Assembly (NCBI RefSeq): GCF_016862195.1
Contig: NZ_BOMM01000039.1
Coordinates: 111,464 to 175,463 of the forward strand
Direction: 5' to 3'
Length of the DNA: 64,000 nucleotides
Source: Paractinoplanes ferrugineus
GTDB lineage: Bacteria > Actinomycetota > Actinomycetes > Mycobacteriales > Micromonosporaceae
Under the pieces are notes generated by a model. The model ran no database searches. It saw only the letters and a program-made list of their open reading frames with translations, and was not told where the DNA came from. This document shows positions 33,312-43,605 of this stretch, piece by piece. The position numbers were made by a program, and so were the translations under genes. Numbering within the stretch: the stretch's first letter is position 1; every line of letters starts with the position of its first letter.

Positions 33312-35666
33312 TCAGGCGCGGTCGAGGCCGACCTGCGCCCGCGCCTGCTGGTCGCGGATGCCCCGGTCGGTGGCGATGGTGCGGGCCTCGGTGAAATAGC
33401 CGGCGGCGTCCCGGCCGGCGGCCAGGGCCGCCTCACCCATGCTGTTCAGTACGTGCGTCTGGGAGTACTGGTCGCCCGTCTCCCGCAGGATCGTCAGCGA
33501 CTGCCGGAAGAAACCGAGGGCGTCGCCCGGCCGGCCGATCCGGGTGTGCAGCGTGCCCAGGCTGTCCAGGGCCGCGGCCTCGGCGGCCCGGTTGCCGATC
33601 TGGCGGGCCCAGTCCAGGGACTGGGCGAGGTGCTCCCGGGCCGGCTCCTCACGGCCGGCGATGGCCTCGAGCTCGCCGATGTTGTTCATGGCCAGGACCA
33701 TGCCGTACTTGTTGCCCGTCGCCGTGGCCAGGGCCAGCGACTGCTCGTAGAGGCCGATCGCCTCGTCGTAACGGCCGGCCCAGCGCAGGGACACCCCGAG
33801 GCCGTTCAGGGCGCGGGCCTCGCCCACCTGGTCCCCGGCCGCCCGGAACAGCTCGAGGGCCTGCCGCTTGTAGCCGATCGCGTCCTCGATGCCGCTGGAA
33901 CGCTCGGCCGCGATGCCCAGGTAGCCGAGAGCACGGGCCTGCCCGGCCGGATCACCGAGCCGCCGGTAGAGGGTCAGGGCCTGGCGGAAATAGCCGGCCC
34001 CCCAGCCGTCCACGCCCAGGCCGAGGTGCGCCCAGCCCACGTTGTTCAGCGCCCACGCCTCGTTCTGCTCGTCCCCGGCGGCCCGGGCGGCACTCAGGGC
34101 GTTGCTGTGCACGGTCAGCGCATCGGACCGGTAACCGCCGGTCAGATAGTGCACGAGCGTGCGGGCCAACCGGATCGTCAGGTCGGGCGGGGCCTCGGCG
34201 GTGATCGACACCAGGGTGGCGCGTTCCAGGTCGAGCCAGGCCACCGCCGCGGCCTGATCGGTGAGGTCGGGAGCGGGGGTGCCGGACGGCGCGACGTACG
34301 GCTGCCGGCCCGCCTCGGTCGGATAGAGCGTGCTCATGGCGGCCGCGGTGGTGGCCAGATAATGGTCGAACAACCGGGTGAGGGCGTCCCGGCGGGCCGA
34401 CGGCGGGTCCTGGTCGTGGGCGCGGCCGGCGGCGTACGCGCGAACCAGGTCGTGGAAGGCGTAACGGGCGGTGCCGGCCGGCTGCAGCAGATGATCGCGG
34501 CACAGGTCGTCGAGCCAGGACTGCGCGGTGTCCAGCTCGGTGTCGGTGAGCGCGGCCGCCGCGTACACGTCGAAGTCTTGTCCGGGATGTAACGCGGCCA
34601 GGCGGAACAGACGCTGCTGCGGGGCCGGCAGGTGCTGGTAGGACAGCGTGATGGCGACTTCGACGTCACTGTCGAGGCGGCCGTCGTGGTGCCGGTCGTC
34701 GAGCCGGTCGGCGTGGTCGGCGAGGGTCCAGCCGGGCCGGTTGCGGATGTGCGCGGCGATCAGGCTCAACGCCAGCGGGAGGTAACCGCAGCGCCGGGCG
34801 ATGCGGGCGGCGGCGCCGGGGTCGTCGAGCGGACCGATCGCGGCGGCGAGAAAGACCAGCGCCTCGTCCGGGGTGAACGCCTCGACGGTGAGCTGGGCGG
34901 CGGCGGCGAGCGACAGGTCACGGCGGCTGGTGATCACGGCCCGGCAGCCGGACGTCAGCGGCAACAGGGGCCGGACCTGCTCGGCGGTGGCCGCGTTGTC
35001 GAGCACGACCAGGACGCGGTGGCCCGACAGCCGGGCCCGGTAGGCCGCGGTCCGGGCCGCCAGACCGTACGGGATCTGCTGGCCGGGCAGGCCGAGCAGG
35101 CGCAGGAAGCCGTCGAGCACGGCGGCCGGGTCGGCCGGTGGGTGGGCCGGGTCGAAGCCCCGCAGGTTGACGAACAGCACCCGGTCGACCGTCTTCGAAC
35201 GCAGCAGTTCGTGTCCGGCGTGCAGGGCCAGCTGGGTCTTGCCGACACCGGCCATCCCGTCGAGCGCCGAGATGAGCACCGTGTCGGCGGCGAGGAGCCG
35301 GTCGAGCTCGGCGGCCCGGCCGGTGAAGGTGCCCACGCCGGCCGGCAGGGTGTCCTGCACCCGGACCTGACCGGCGGACCCCTGCAGGGCCTGCCGCCAC
35401 TGGTTCACGTAACCCGGGTCGTCGTGCAGCGCCGTCACGATCGCGACCACCAGGTCGGCGTTGAAGCGCCGGCGCCCGGGGGTGAAACAGTTGGCCACCG
35501 TGGACCGCCGGGCCAGCTCCCCGGCCGGGCGGCCGGCCGCGGTCCAGGCCGCGTTGATCCGGTCCTTGATCGTCTCGTACGACGGGTCGCCCGCCCACAC
35601 CTTCAGCAGCCGCAGCCGTTCCGCGAGGTCGTCAGCGGACGGCTCGGGCGGTGTCGCGAACGTCAT
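33312..35666 (-). CDS. STAND NTPase: NB-ARC with TPR repeats
   Basis: 784 residues. The N-terminal part (about 10-100) has helices, YETIKDRINAAWTAAGRPAGELARRS, common in front of actinobacterial STAND regulators. An NB-ARC ATPase follows with Walker A GMAGVGKTQLA (about 137-147), Walker B VLVVLDNAATAEQ and sensor AVITSRRDL. The C-terminal half has six or so TPR units such as ALGYLGIAAERSSGIEDAIGY. No DNA-binding domain is clear at the C-terminus. It is a signal-dependent switch of unknown output. ATG 35666, GGGGGA upstream. It lies head-to-tail, 66 bases after the LuxR STAND gene. Confidence 0.9.
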   Translation of the reverse strand: MTFATPPEPSADDLAERLRLLKVWAGDPSYETIKDRINAAWTAAGRPAGELARRSTVANCFTPGRRRFNADLVVAIVTALHDDPGYVNQWRQALQGSAGQVRVQDTLPAGVGTFTGRAAELDRLLAADTVLISALDGMAGVGKTQLALHAGHELLRSKTVDRVLFVNLRGFDPAHPPADPAAVLDGFLRLLGLPGQQIPYGLAARTAAYRARLSGHRVLVVLDNAATAEQVRPLLPLTSGCRAVITSRRDLSLAAAAQLTVEAFTPDEALVFLAAAIGPLDDPGAAARIARRCGYLPLALSLIAAHIRNRPGWTLADHADRLDDRHHDGRLDSDVEVAITLSYQHLPAPQQRLFRLAALHPGQDFDVYAAAALTDTELDTAQSWLDDLCRDHLLQPAGTARYAFHDLVRAYAAGRAHDQDPPSARRDALTRLFDHYLATTAAAMSTLYPTEAGRQPYVAPSGTPAPDLTDQAAAVAWLDLERATLVSITAEAPPDLTIRLARTLVHYLTGGYRSDALTVHSNALSAARAAGDEQNEAWALNNVGWAHLGLGVDGWGAGYFRQALTLYRRLGDPAGQARALGYLGIAAERSSGIEDAIGYKRQALELFRAAGDQVGEARALNGLGVSLRWAGRYDEAIGLYEQSLALATATGNKYGMVLAMNNIGELEAIAGREEPAREHLAQSLDWARQIGNRAAEAAALDSLGTLHTRIGRPGDALGFFRQSLTILRETGDQYSQTHVLNSMGEAALAAGRDAAGYFTEARTIATDRGIRDQQARAQVGLDRA

Positions 35667-35732
35667 CCATCCCCCATGGATCGCGGTCGAACGTCAATTG
35701 TGCCCCCCGGTCCGCAACCCGGTCCGCGACGG

Positions 35733-38288
35733 TCAGGACAGCGCGTCCCGCAGCGACGCCCGCGACGAGATGCCCAGCTTCGGGAAGACCCGGTAGAGAT
35801 GGGCGCCGACGGTGCGCGGCGACAGGAACAGCTTCGCCCCGATCTCCTTGTTGCTCAGCCCACCCGCCGCCAGCAGGGCGACCTCGCGCTCCTGCGCGGT
35901 CAGCGCGGCACCCGGCCCACCGGCCCGCAGCTCCACCCGCGCCCGCGCCGCCCACGGACCCGCACCGAGCCGCTCGAACTCCGCGTCGGCCAGCGACAAC
36001 GCGGCCCGCGCGGCGGTGTGCGCGCGCTGCCGCCGTAACCACATGCCCTGCGCCAGCCGCACCCGGGCCAGCTCGAACGGGAACCGCCCGGCCGCCGGCC
36101 GGGCCACCGCCGCCTCGAACGACGCACCCGGCGAGTCGGTCATCGCCAGCGCCGCCGCGACCAGGAAGTCCAGCCGCTCGGAGAGCGCCGGCAGACCGGC
36201 CGCCACGGCGGCGAGAGCATGGGCGCGGGCCTGCGGCACCCGGCCGGTGTGCACGGCCGCTTCGATCAGGTCCAGGAACGTGCGGACCGACTGATGGGAG
36301 TACGGCGTGAAGGTGCCCGGCGAGCTCAGGCCACTGGCGTACGCGTACGCCGTCTCGTAGTCGCCGGACGTGAGCCCCGCCGCCGTACCGATCGCCTCGG
36401 CCACCGCCGTCAGATAGCCGACCCCCCGCGGCCGGGCCCACCGATCGAGCCGGTCGGCGGCCCGCCCGGCCGCCTCGAAATCGCCGCGCCACGCGTGCAC
36501 CAACCCGATGTAGCCGTAGAACTGGTGCTCGAACAGCGCGTACTCGTGCTCGATGGTCAACTCCAGACCGCGCCGCCCGGTCGCCAGCGCGTCGTCCCAC
36601 TCCCCCGCGTCCATCTGGTCGAGCATCACCAGCTGCAGCAGCGTCATGGCGTTGGTGACCGCCCCGCCGTGCAACTCCCGCGTCGCCACCCGCTCCACGA
36701 TGGCCCGATGCTCGGCGAGCGTGTCCACGAAGTACGCCGAGACGCCGAGCCGCATCACATCCCACGGCCGGCCGGCCCCGACCCGCGCGAACGCCGCCCG
36801 GACCCGCTCCACCGCCCCCTGACCGGTGCGCACCACGTCACCCATGGTGTCCCGGTAGATCTCGCTGAGCGGCCCCGCCTGGTCGAACAGTCCCTCGGTC
36901 ACCCGCCACAACTCGGCATCCTGCGAGTACAGACTGATCGCCACCAGCAGGTCGAGCAGCCGCTCCCGGGTGTCCGGCTCGACCGCGCCGGCAAGCGCCG
37001 CGGCCACCCGCCGGTGCGCCGCCCGCACGTCCCCGTCGCGGTAGAACGCCGAATAGACCGACGCCAGCACGGCCGCCGGCGACTGCACCTCGGCCAGCTC
37101 CAGCGCCTCGTCGAGCAACGCCGCCTGCGCCGCCACGAACGCCGCCTCGGCCAGCCGCCGCGACCGCTCCGGCGCCTCCGGGCTGAGCTCGGCCGCCCGG
37201 GTCAGCATCGCCACCGCCGACGCCGCGCCGCCCCGCTCGCTCGCCACGTGAGCCGCTACCTCGAGCGCCTCGGCGACCTCCTCGGACGGGTCCACGGTGG
37301 CCGCCGCCAGATGCCTCGCATACCGCTCGGCGTCCTGCTCGTGCAGCTCGGCCAGCTCGAGATGAGCCGCCCGCCGCTCGTCGGGAGTGGCCGAACGCAG
37401 CAACGCCGACCGCACCAGCGGATGCCGGAACACCACGTCGCCACTGCCCGGGTCGGCCGTCACCAGCCCGCTCTCGAACGCCTCCGCCACCCCCGACAGC
37501 CGATAACGGAACCGCCCCGCGCCGTCGAGGGCAGCCCGCAGCAGCGACGCGCGGACCGGCGGACTCAACGCCGCGATCCGCGCCCCGAACAGTCGCCCGG
37601 CCAGCCCGCCGTCGGCCGAACCGGCCGCCCGCGGCAACTCCACCAGGGCCAGCGGATTGCCCTGGGCCTCCCGCAGGATCTCGGTGCGGGCGGCCTCCCC
37701 GAGGTCGGGCGCGGTGCGGGCGAGCAGAACGGACGCCGCCGCGGCGGCGAGCGGCGGCACCGGCAGGGCGGGCAGGCCGGCGACGTCCCAGCCGGAGGCC
37801 ACCTCAGCGCGGACGGCGGCCAGCAGGTGCACGTTGTGACCGCTCAGGCGCCGCGCGATGAACGTGCCGAGCGCCACCGACTGGGCGTCGAACCAGTGCG
37901 CGTCGTCGACGACGATCAGCAACGGTGCGGGGCCGGCGGCCAGGGCGAGCAGATCGAGTACGGCCACGCCGAGCGCCAGCACCGACGGCGGTTCCGCCGA
38001 CCCGCGCCCGAAGATCGTGTCGAACGCGGCCCGGGTGCCGTCGTCGAGGCCGTCGGCATGCGCGAGCAACGGATAGAGGATCTGATGCAGCCCCGCGTAG
38101 GCGATCCCCGACTCGGCCTCGGTGCCGACCGACCGCAGCACCCGCCCACCGGTGGCCGCGGCCGCCTTGTCGACGAGTGCGCTCTTGCCGACCCCGGTGT
38201 CGCCCCGCACGACAAGTGCCCCGCCCGCACCGGCCAGGAAGGCGGCCAACGTGGCGAGCTCGGTGTCGCGGCCCACGATCTCAGTCAC
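35733..38288 (-). CDS. LAL/LuxR-family STAND regulator
   Basis: 851 residues (MalT-like, large ATP-binding LuxR). The AAA-type module near the start holds Walker A VVRGDTGVGKSALVDKA (about 26-41) and Walker B LLIVVDDAHWFD; a long helical middle follows, and the C-terminal LuxR helix-turn-helix is LTAQEREVALLAAGGLSNKEIGAKLFLSPRTVGAHLYRVFPKLG. Members often activate natural-product or sugar genes; the target here is unknown. GTG 38288 is the start. It is divergent from the gene pair at 38388 with a 99-base gap, which holds the third 17-bp element. Confidence 0.9.
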   Translation of the reverse strand: MTEIVGRDTELATLAAFLAGAGGALVVRGDTGVGKSALVDKAAAATGGRVLRSVGTEAESGIAYAGLHQILYPLLAHADGLDDGTRAAFDTIFGRGSAEPPSVLALGVAVLDLLALAAGPAPLLIVVDDAHWFDAQSVALGTFIARRLSGHNVHLLAAVRAEVASGWDVAGLPALPVPPLAAAAASVLLARTAPDLGEAARTEILREAQGNPLALVELPRAAGSADGGLAGRLFGARIAALSPPVRASLLRAALDGAGRFRYRLSGVAEAFESGLVTADPGSGDVVFRHPLVRSALLRSATPDERRAAHLELAELHEQDAERYARHLAAATVDPSEEVAEALEVAAHVASERGGAASAVAMLTRAAELSPEAPERSRRLAEAAFVAAQAALLDEALELAEVQSPAAVLASVYSAFYRDGDVRAAHRRVAAALAGAVEPDTRERLLDLLVAISLYSQDAELWRVTEGLFDQAGPLSEIYRDTMGDVVRTGQGAVERVRAAFARVGAGRPWDVMRLGVSAYFVDTLAEHRAIVERVATRELHGGAVTNAMTLLQLVMLDQMDAGEWDDALATGRRGLELTIEHEYALFEHQFYGYIGLVHAWRGDFEAAGRAADRLDRWARPRGVGYLTAVAEAIGTAAGLTSGDYETAYAYASGLSSPGTFTPYSHQSVRTFLDLIEAAVHTGRVPQARAHALAAVAAGLPALSERLDFLVAAALAMTDSPGASFEAAVARPAAGRFPFELARVRLAQGMWLRRQRAHTAARAALSLADAEFERLGAGPWAARARVELRAGGPGAALTAQEREVALLAAGGLSNKEIGAKLFLSPRTVGAHLYRVFPKLGISSRASLRDALS

Positions 38289-38324
38289 GCTCGAAATTTA
38301 GAGCATCCGCCCCAGCACACACCC

Positions 38325-38341
38325 TGTAGACCGTCCTAGGA
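38325..38341 (+). promoter_or_regulatory. 17-bp repeated upstream element, copy 3
   Basis: TGTAGACCGTCCTAGGA, one base different (position 7) from copies 1 and 2. It ends 46 bases before the ATG of the AbiEii-linked small gene, and is followed by TTCTAGG, a near repeat of the CTAGG core. It reads towards the small gene and away from the LuxR STAND gene. Confidence 0.6.
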
Positions 38342-38387
38342 TTCTAGGTTTTTATGTTTGCACCGGTTGTCGGTTTACGCTGATCCC

Positions 38388-38708
38388 ATGTCGGCCCAGA
38401 CTCTCCTCGCCCGGCCGCACCGGCCGGTTCTGGTCGCGGGCACCCTGACCGAGCTCGCCGGCCCCACCCGGGGCATCGTCGAACTGCCGCTGCGCCTGTG
38501 GTGGAACCCGGTGCGCACGTTCGATCTCGACGAACCCACGATGCTCAGCTGGATGTACGAGAACGTCCTGCGCGAGGCCATCCGGGTCGACGAACTGCGG
38601 TCCTACCTCAACGGCCCCCTTCTCGTACGCCTGTGGCCGCAGCTGAACCTCCCCCGCGCCGTGCGTGCCGCCTGGGAGGCCCGGCACCCGCGGCTGCGGC
38701 ACGCGTGA
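38388..38708 (+). CDS. Small protein paired with an AbiEii-like nucleotidyltransferase
   Basis: 106 residues, no hydrophobic segment. Recognisable pattern only: GIVELPLRLWWNPVRTFDLD, MLSWMYENVLREAIRVDELR, and LVRLWPQLNLPRAVRAAWEA. This type of protein recurs immediately before AbiEii-like genes in actinobacteria, to my recollection. The ATG at 38388 is preferred over GTG/TTG codons upstream. Its stop overlaps the next start (GTGA). If the pair is a toxin-antitoxin unit, this gene would be the antitoxin or a targeting partner, but it does not look like the usual AbiEi. No helix-turn-helix is visible. Confidence 0.7.
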   Translation: MSAQTLLARPHRPVLVAGTLTELAGPTRGIVELPLRLWWNPVRTFDLDEPTMLSWMYENVLREAIRVDELRSYLNGPLLVRLWPQLNLPRAVRAAWEARHPRLRHA

Positions 38709-39346
38709 GTTTCGAGGATTTCTACCGCGACGTCGCCCGGGTCGCCCTCGCGGTCGCCACCAAACACGGTTTCGTGCTCGGCGGCGGCGTCGCCTGGCTG
38801 GTCAACGGCCTGGTGTCGCGCCCGACCGAGGACGTCGACCTGTTCACCGACACCGCCGGCGCCGTCGCCGCGGCAGCCGGCGAAGTGGCCGCGTCCCTGC
38901 GCGAGAACGGCTACCGGGTGCTGCGCGAGGAAGGCGACGAACTGTTCGCCGGCATGGCCGAGGACATCCAGGAGTTCGTCGTCAGCCGGGACGGACGCGC
39001 CCTGCGACTGACCCTGTGCCGCCTCGACCGCAACCGCGCCCCCGTCGTGATGGACCTCGGCCCGGTCATGCACCTCGACGACCTGGTCGCGACAAAAGTG
39101 GCCGCGCTGGTCAACCGCCGCGAGGTCCGCGACTACATCGACGTCGCCGCCGCCCTCGAGCGCTACCCCCTGAGCCGCATCCTGGAACTCGCCCACGCCA
39201 TCGACCCCGCCCTCGACCCGGACGACATCGCCGACGCCGGCCGCTACCTGGACCGCCTGAACGACGCCCGCTTCACCCTCTATGGCCTGGACGCTCCGCA
39301 AATAGCCAAGTTACGGGCCAGGTTGGCCGGCTGGCCCCGCACCTGA
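38705..39346 (+). CDS. AbiEii/AbiGii-like nucleotidyltransferase
   Basis: 213 residues. The nucleotidyltransferase core is FVLGGGVAWLVNGLVSRPTEDVDLFTD (GG, then the paired Asp) and then DLVATKVAALVNRREVRDYIDVAAAL. This matches the AbiEii toxin family, whose members act in abortive phage infection or as tRNA nucleotidyltransferase toxins. Here the partner is a different small protein rather than AbiEi. The start GTG 38705 overlaps the previous stop. The catalytic residues look intact, so the protein may be active. The plus-strand element copy 3 suggests the pair has its own promoter. Confidence 0.85.
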   Translation: MSFEDFYRDVARVALAVATKHGFVLGGGVAWLVNGLVSRPTEDVDLFTDTAGAVAAAAGEVAASLRENGYRVLREEGDELFAGMAEDIQEFVVSRDGRALRLTLCRLDRNRAPVVMDLGPVMHLDDLVATKVAALVNRREVRDYIDVAAALERYPLSRILELAHAIDPALDPDDIADAGRYLDRLNDARFTLYGLDAPQIAKLRARLAGWPRT

Positions 39347-39441
39347 CAACAGCGCCTTCGGTGGAATCCCGCGCTACGTCGAGCGGAACTCCAAGATCGG
39401 CGAGACGGGGCCGACAACGGGGCCGACAAAGGGGGCGGAGG

Positions 39442-41133
39442 CTAGGCCAAGGGGACGACGTCGGGGGCGCCCAGGCGGGCGGCGTCGGCGGTTTCGTCGT
39501 CGAGCTGTTCCTGGGAAGCGCGTTCGGCCTCGACGCGGAGGCGGTAGTGCGAGATCTCGCGTTCGGTCTGTTCCGGAGTCCAGCCCAGGACGCCGGCCAT
39601 CAGGGTGGCGGCGGCGGGGGCGGCGGCCAGGCCACGGTCGAAGGTCTCGATCGAGATGCGGGTGCGTCGGGCCAGCATGTCGACCAGGTGGCGGGCGCCT
39701 TCGAAGGAGGCGGCGTAGACCACTTCGGCCCGCAGGTAGTCTTCGGCGCCGGCCAGGGGGCCGGCCAGGGACGGGTCGGATCTGATCAGGTCGAGCACTT
39801 CGAGGACGAGGGAACCGTAGCGGCCGAGCAGGTGCTCGACCCGGGCGACGTGCAGGCCGGAGTCGGCGGCCAGGACCCGGCGGCGGTTCCACAGGGCGGG
39901 GTAGCCGTCGGCACCGACCAGGGGCACGTTGTCGGTGCAGGATTTCGGCACCGAGCGGCCGAGGCCGTGGACGCAGGCGTCGACCGCGTCGCGGGCCATC
40001 ACCCGGTAGGTGGTGTATTTGCCGCCGGCGACGACGACGAGGCCGGGGACCGGGCTGCCCACGGTGTGTTCGCGGGACAGCTGGGAGGTCGACTCGGATT
40101 CGCCGGAGAGCAGCGGGCGCAGGCCGGCGTAGACGCCTTGCACGTCGGCGCGGGACAGCGGGGTGTTCAGCACCGAGTTGACGTGTTCGAGCAGGTAGTC
40201 GATGTCGGTGGCGGAGGCGGCCGGGTGCGCCTTGTCGAGGGTCCAGTCGGTGTCGGTGGTGCCGATGATCCAGTGCCGGCCCCAGGGGATGACGAACAGG
40301 ACGCTCTTCTCGGTACGCAGGATCAGGCCGGTCGAGGATTGGATGCGGTCACGCGGGACGACCAGGTGGATGCCTTTGGAGGCGCGTACGTGGAACTGGC
40401 CGCGTTCACCGATGAGCGCCTGGGTGTCGTCGGTCCAGACCCCGGTGGCGTTGATGACCTGCTGGGCGCGGACCTCGAACGTACGGTCGTGCTCGAGATC
40501 GTGGACCCGCACCCCCGTCACCCGCTCGCCCTCGCGCAGGAAACCGACCACCTCGGCGCGCGAGGCGACGTGGGCGCCGTAGGCGGCCGCGGTGCGCGCG
40601 AGAAACATCGTGTGCCGGGCGTCGTCGACCTGCGCGTCGTAGTACTGCAGCGCGCCGACCAGCGAGTCCTTCTTCAGCGCCGGGCATTCGCGCAGCGCCC
40701 CGCGGCGGGTCAGGTTGCGGTGGTGCGGCAGTCCGCCGCCGAGCGCCATGGTGTCGTAGAGCGACACCCCGGTGCCGGCGTAGGCGCGTTCCCAGCCGTG
40801 GTGTTTGAGCGGGTAGAGGAAGCGGACCGGGCGCACCAGGTGCGGGGCGAGCCGGGTGAGCATCAGGCCGCGTTCCCGCAGGGCCTCGCGGACCAGCGCG
40901 AAGTCGAGCATCTCCAGGTAACGCAGGCCGCCGTGGATGAGTTTGCTGGACCGGCTCGACGTGCCGGACGCGAAGTCGCGCGCCTCGACCAGGCCGACCG
41001 ACAGGCCGCGGGTGGTGGCGTCGAGTGCGCAGCCGGCGCCCACCACCCCGCCGCCGATGACCAGTACGTCGAGCTCGGCGCCGGCGAGCGCGGCCAGCGC
41101 CGAGTCCCGATACTGCGGGGAAAGAGCCGTCAT
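39442..41133 (-). CDS. glpD: Glycerol-3-phosphate dehydrogenase
   Basis: FAD flavoprotein, 563 residues, that oxidises sn-glycerol 3-phosphate to dihydroxyacetone phosphate at the membrane. FAD motif: VIGGGVVGAGCALDATTRG (near 25-43); SSRSSKLIHGGLRYLE and AGLRPLL are typical of GlpD. The ATG at 41133 (MTALSPQYRD) sits 2 bases after the glpK stop. It is the last gene of glpF-glpK-glpD. Control is likely through GylR bound at the glpF promoter. Confidence 0.95.
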   Translation of the reverse strand: MTALSPQYRDSALAALAGAELDVLVIGGGVVGAGCALDATTRGLSVGLVEARDFASGTSSRSSKLIHGGLRYLEMLDFALVREALRERGLMLTRLAPHLVRPVRFLYPLKHHGWERAYAGTGVSLYDTMALGGGLPHHRNLTRRGALRECPALKKDSLVGALQYYDAQVDDARHTMFLARTAAAYGAHVASRAEVVGFLREGERVTGVRVHDLEHDRTFEVRAQQVINATGVWTDDTQALIGERGQFHVRASKGIHLVVPRDRIQSSTGLILRTEKSVLFVIPWGRHWIIGTTDTDWTLDKAHPAASATDIDYLLEHVNSVLNTPLSRADVQGVYAGLRPLLSGESESTSQLSREHTVGSPVPGLVVVAGGKYTTYRVMARDAVDACVHGLGRSVPKSCTDNVPLVGADGYPALWNRRRVLAADSGLHVARVEHLLGRYGSLVLEVLDLIRSDPSLAGPLAGAEDYLRAEVVYAASFEGARHLVDMLARRTRISIETFDRGLAAAPAAATLMAGVLGWTPEQTEREISHYRLRVEAERASQEQLDDETADAARLGAPDVVPLA

Positions 41134-41135
41134 GT

Positions 41136-42645
<1,510 letters not shown>

Positions 42646-42653
<8 letters not shown>

Positions 42654-43482
42654 GGGTTGCCTCCACTGAGTCTCGGGGCGCGGGGATCTCGCCCGGTTCC
42701 TGCGGTGCCACGGACGGCAGGAACCGTCCGATCAGGGCCTGGTAGAGACCGGCGCCCAGCACCCCGCCGATGATCGGGGCGACGATCGGTATCCAGAAAT
42801 AGAGATACCCTGTCTGGTCCCGGAACGCCCCGCCATAGCCGGTGAGGAAACTGGCGAGTCGCGGACCGAAGTCGCGAGCCGGGTTGATCGCGTAACCCGC
42901 GTTGGTGCCCCAGGCCATGCCGATCGCGACCACGAGCAGGCCGATGACGACCGGTGCCAGGTTGGCCAGCGGCGCGGTGTTGGCCGAGTCGGTGATCGCG
43001 AGGATCAGGAACAGCAGGATCGCGGTGCCGATGACCTGGTCGCGGAACGCCCCCCATTCGCCGACCGGCAGGGTGCCGTTGCCGGGCAGGGTGGAGAACA
43101 CCCCCTGTGTCTTGATCGTCAGGCCGGGGTCGGCCGCGTGCAGGACCTCGGTGTAGTTCCAGCGCACCAGCAGCGCGGCGACGAACGCCCCGAGGAACTG
43201 GGCGAGCGCGTAGGGAGCCACCTTGCGCCACTCGAAGCCCTTGAAGACCGCGAGCGCGATGGTGACGGCCGGGTTGAGATGGGCGCCGCTGACCCGGGCG
43301 GCGACATAGACGCCGAGGGTCACGCCGAGGCCCCATGCCCAGGCGATGCTGTCGTGGTCGCCGATGCCGGCGCCGGCCACCTGTGCGACGACGCCCACGC
43401 CGAAGAGGATGAGGATCATGGTCCCGGCGAACTCGGCGGCCAATTCGCCGAGCAGGCCCGGGATCTTCAGTCGTGCTGCCAT
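42646..43482 (-). CDS. glpF: Glycerol uptake facilitator
   Basis: Aquaglyceroporin, 278 residues with six membrane helices and two NPA boxes: SGAHLNPAVT and GYAINPARDFGPR (the Asp after NPAR marks glycerol facilitators). It lets glycerol in by diffusion. I chose the ATG at 43482 (MAARLKIPG) because the longer frame from 43563 would read through the operator palindrome. The gene overlaps glpK by 8 bases. GGAGG lies upstream of the ATG. Confidence 0.95.
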
Positions 43483-43530
43483 GTGCCCTCCTTGCTCGAT
43501 GCTCCGCACGCTAGGTAGCGCGACGATCAC

Positions 43531-43561
43531 CGGCAATGCGTGCCGTTCGGCATTGCCGAAC
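43531..43561. promoter_or_regulatory. GylR operator candidates in the glpF-gylR promoter
   Basis: GTTCGGC-ATT-GCCGAAC (43545-43561), a perfect 7-3-7 palindrome, overlaps a second inverted repeat CGGCA-ATGCG-TGCCG (43531-43545). IclR-family operators are commonly of this kind, and the site lies between the divergent glpF and gylR starts. Confidence 0.7.
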
Positions 43562-43605
43562 ATTGATCACGGTCGGCGTTCACGTTGTGGCATAGAGTCA
43601 GAAAC

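Noticed and set aside
36219..38339. A 706-residue plus-strand open frame
   Set aside because: Shadow of the LuxR STAND gene, with Arg/His/Gly-rich composition and no domain.
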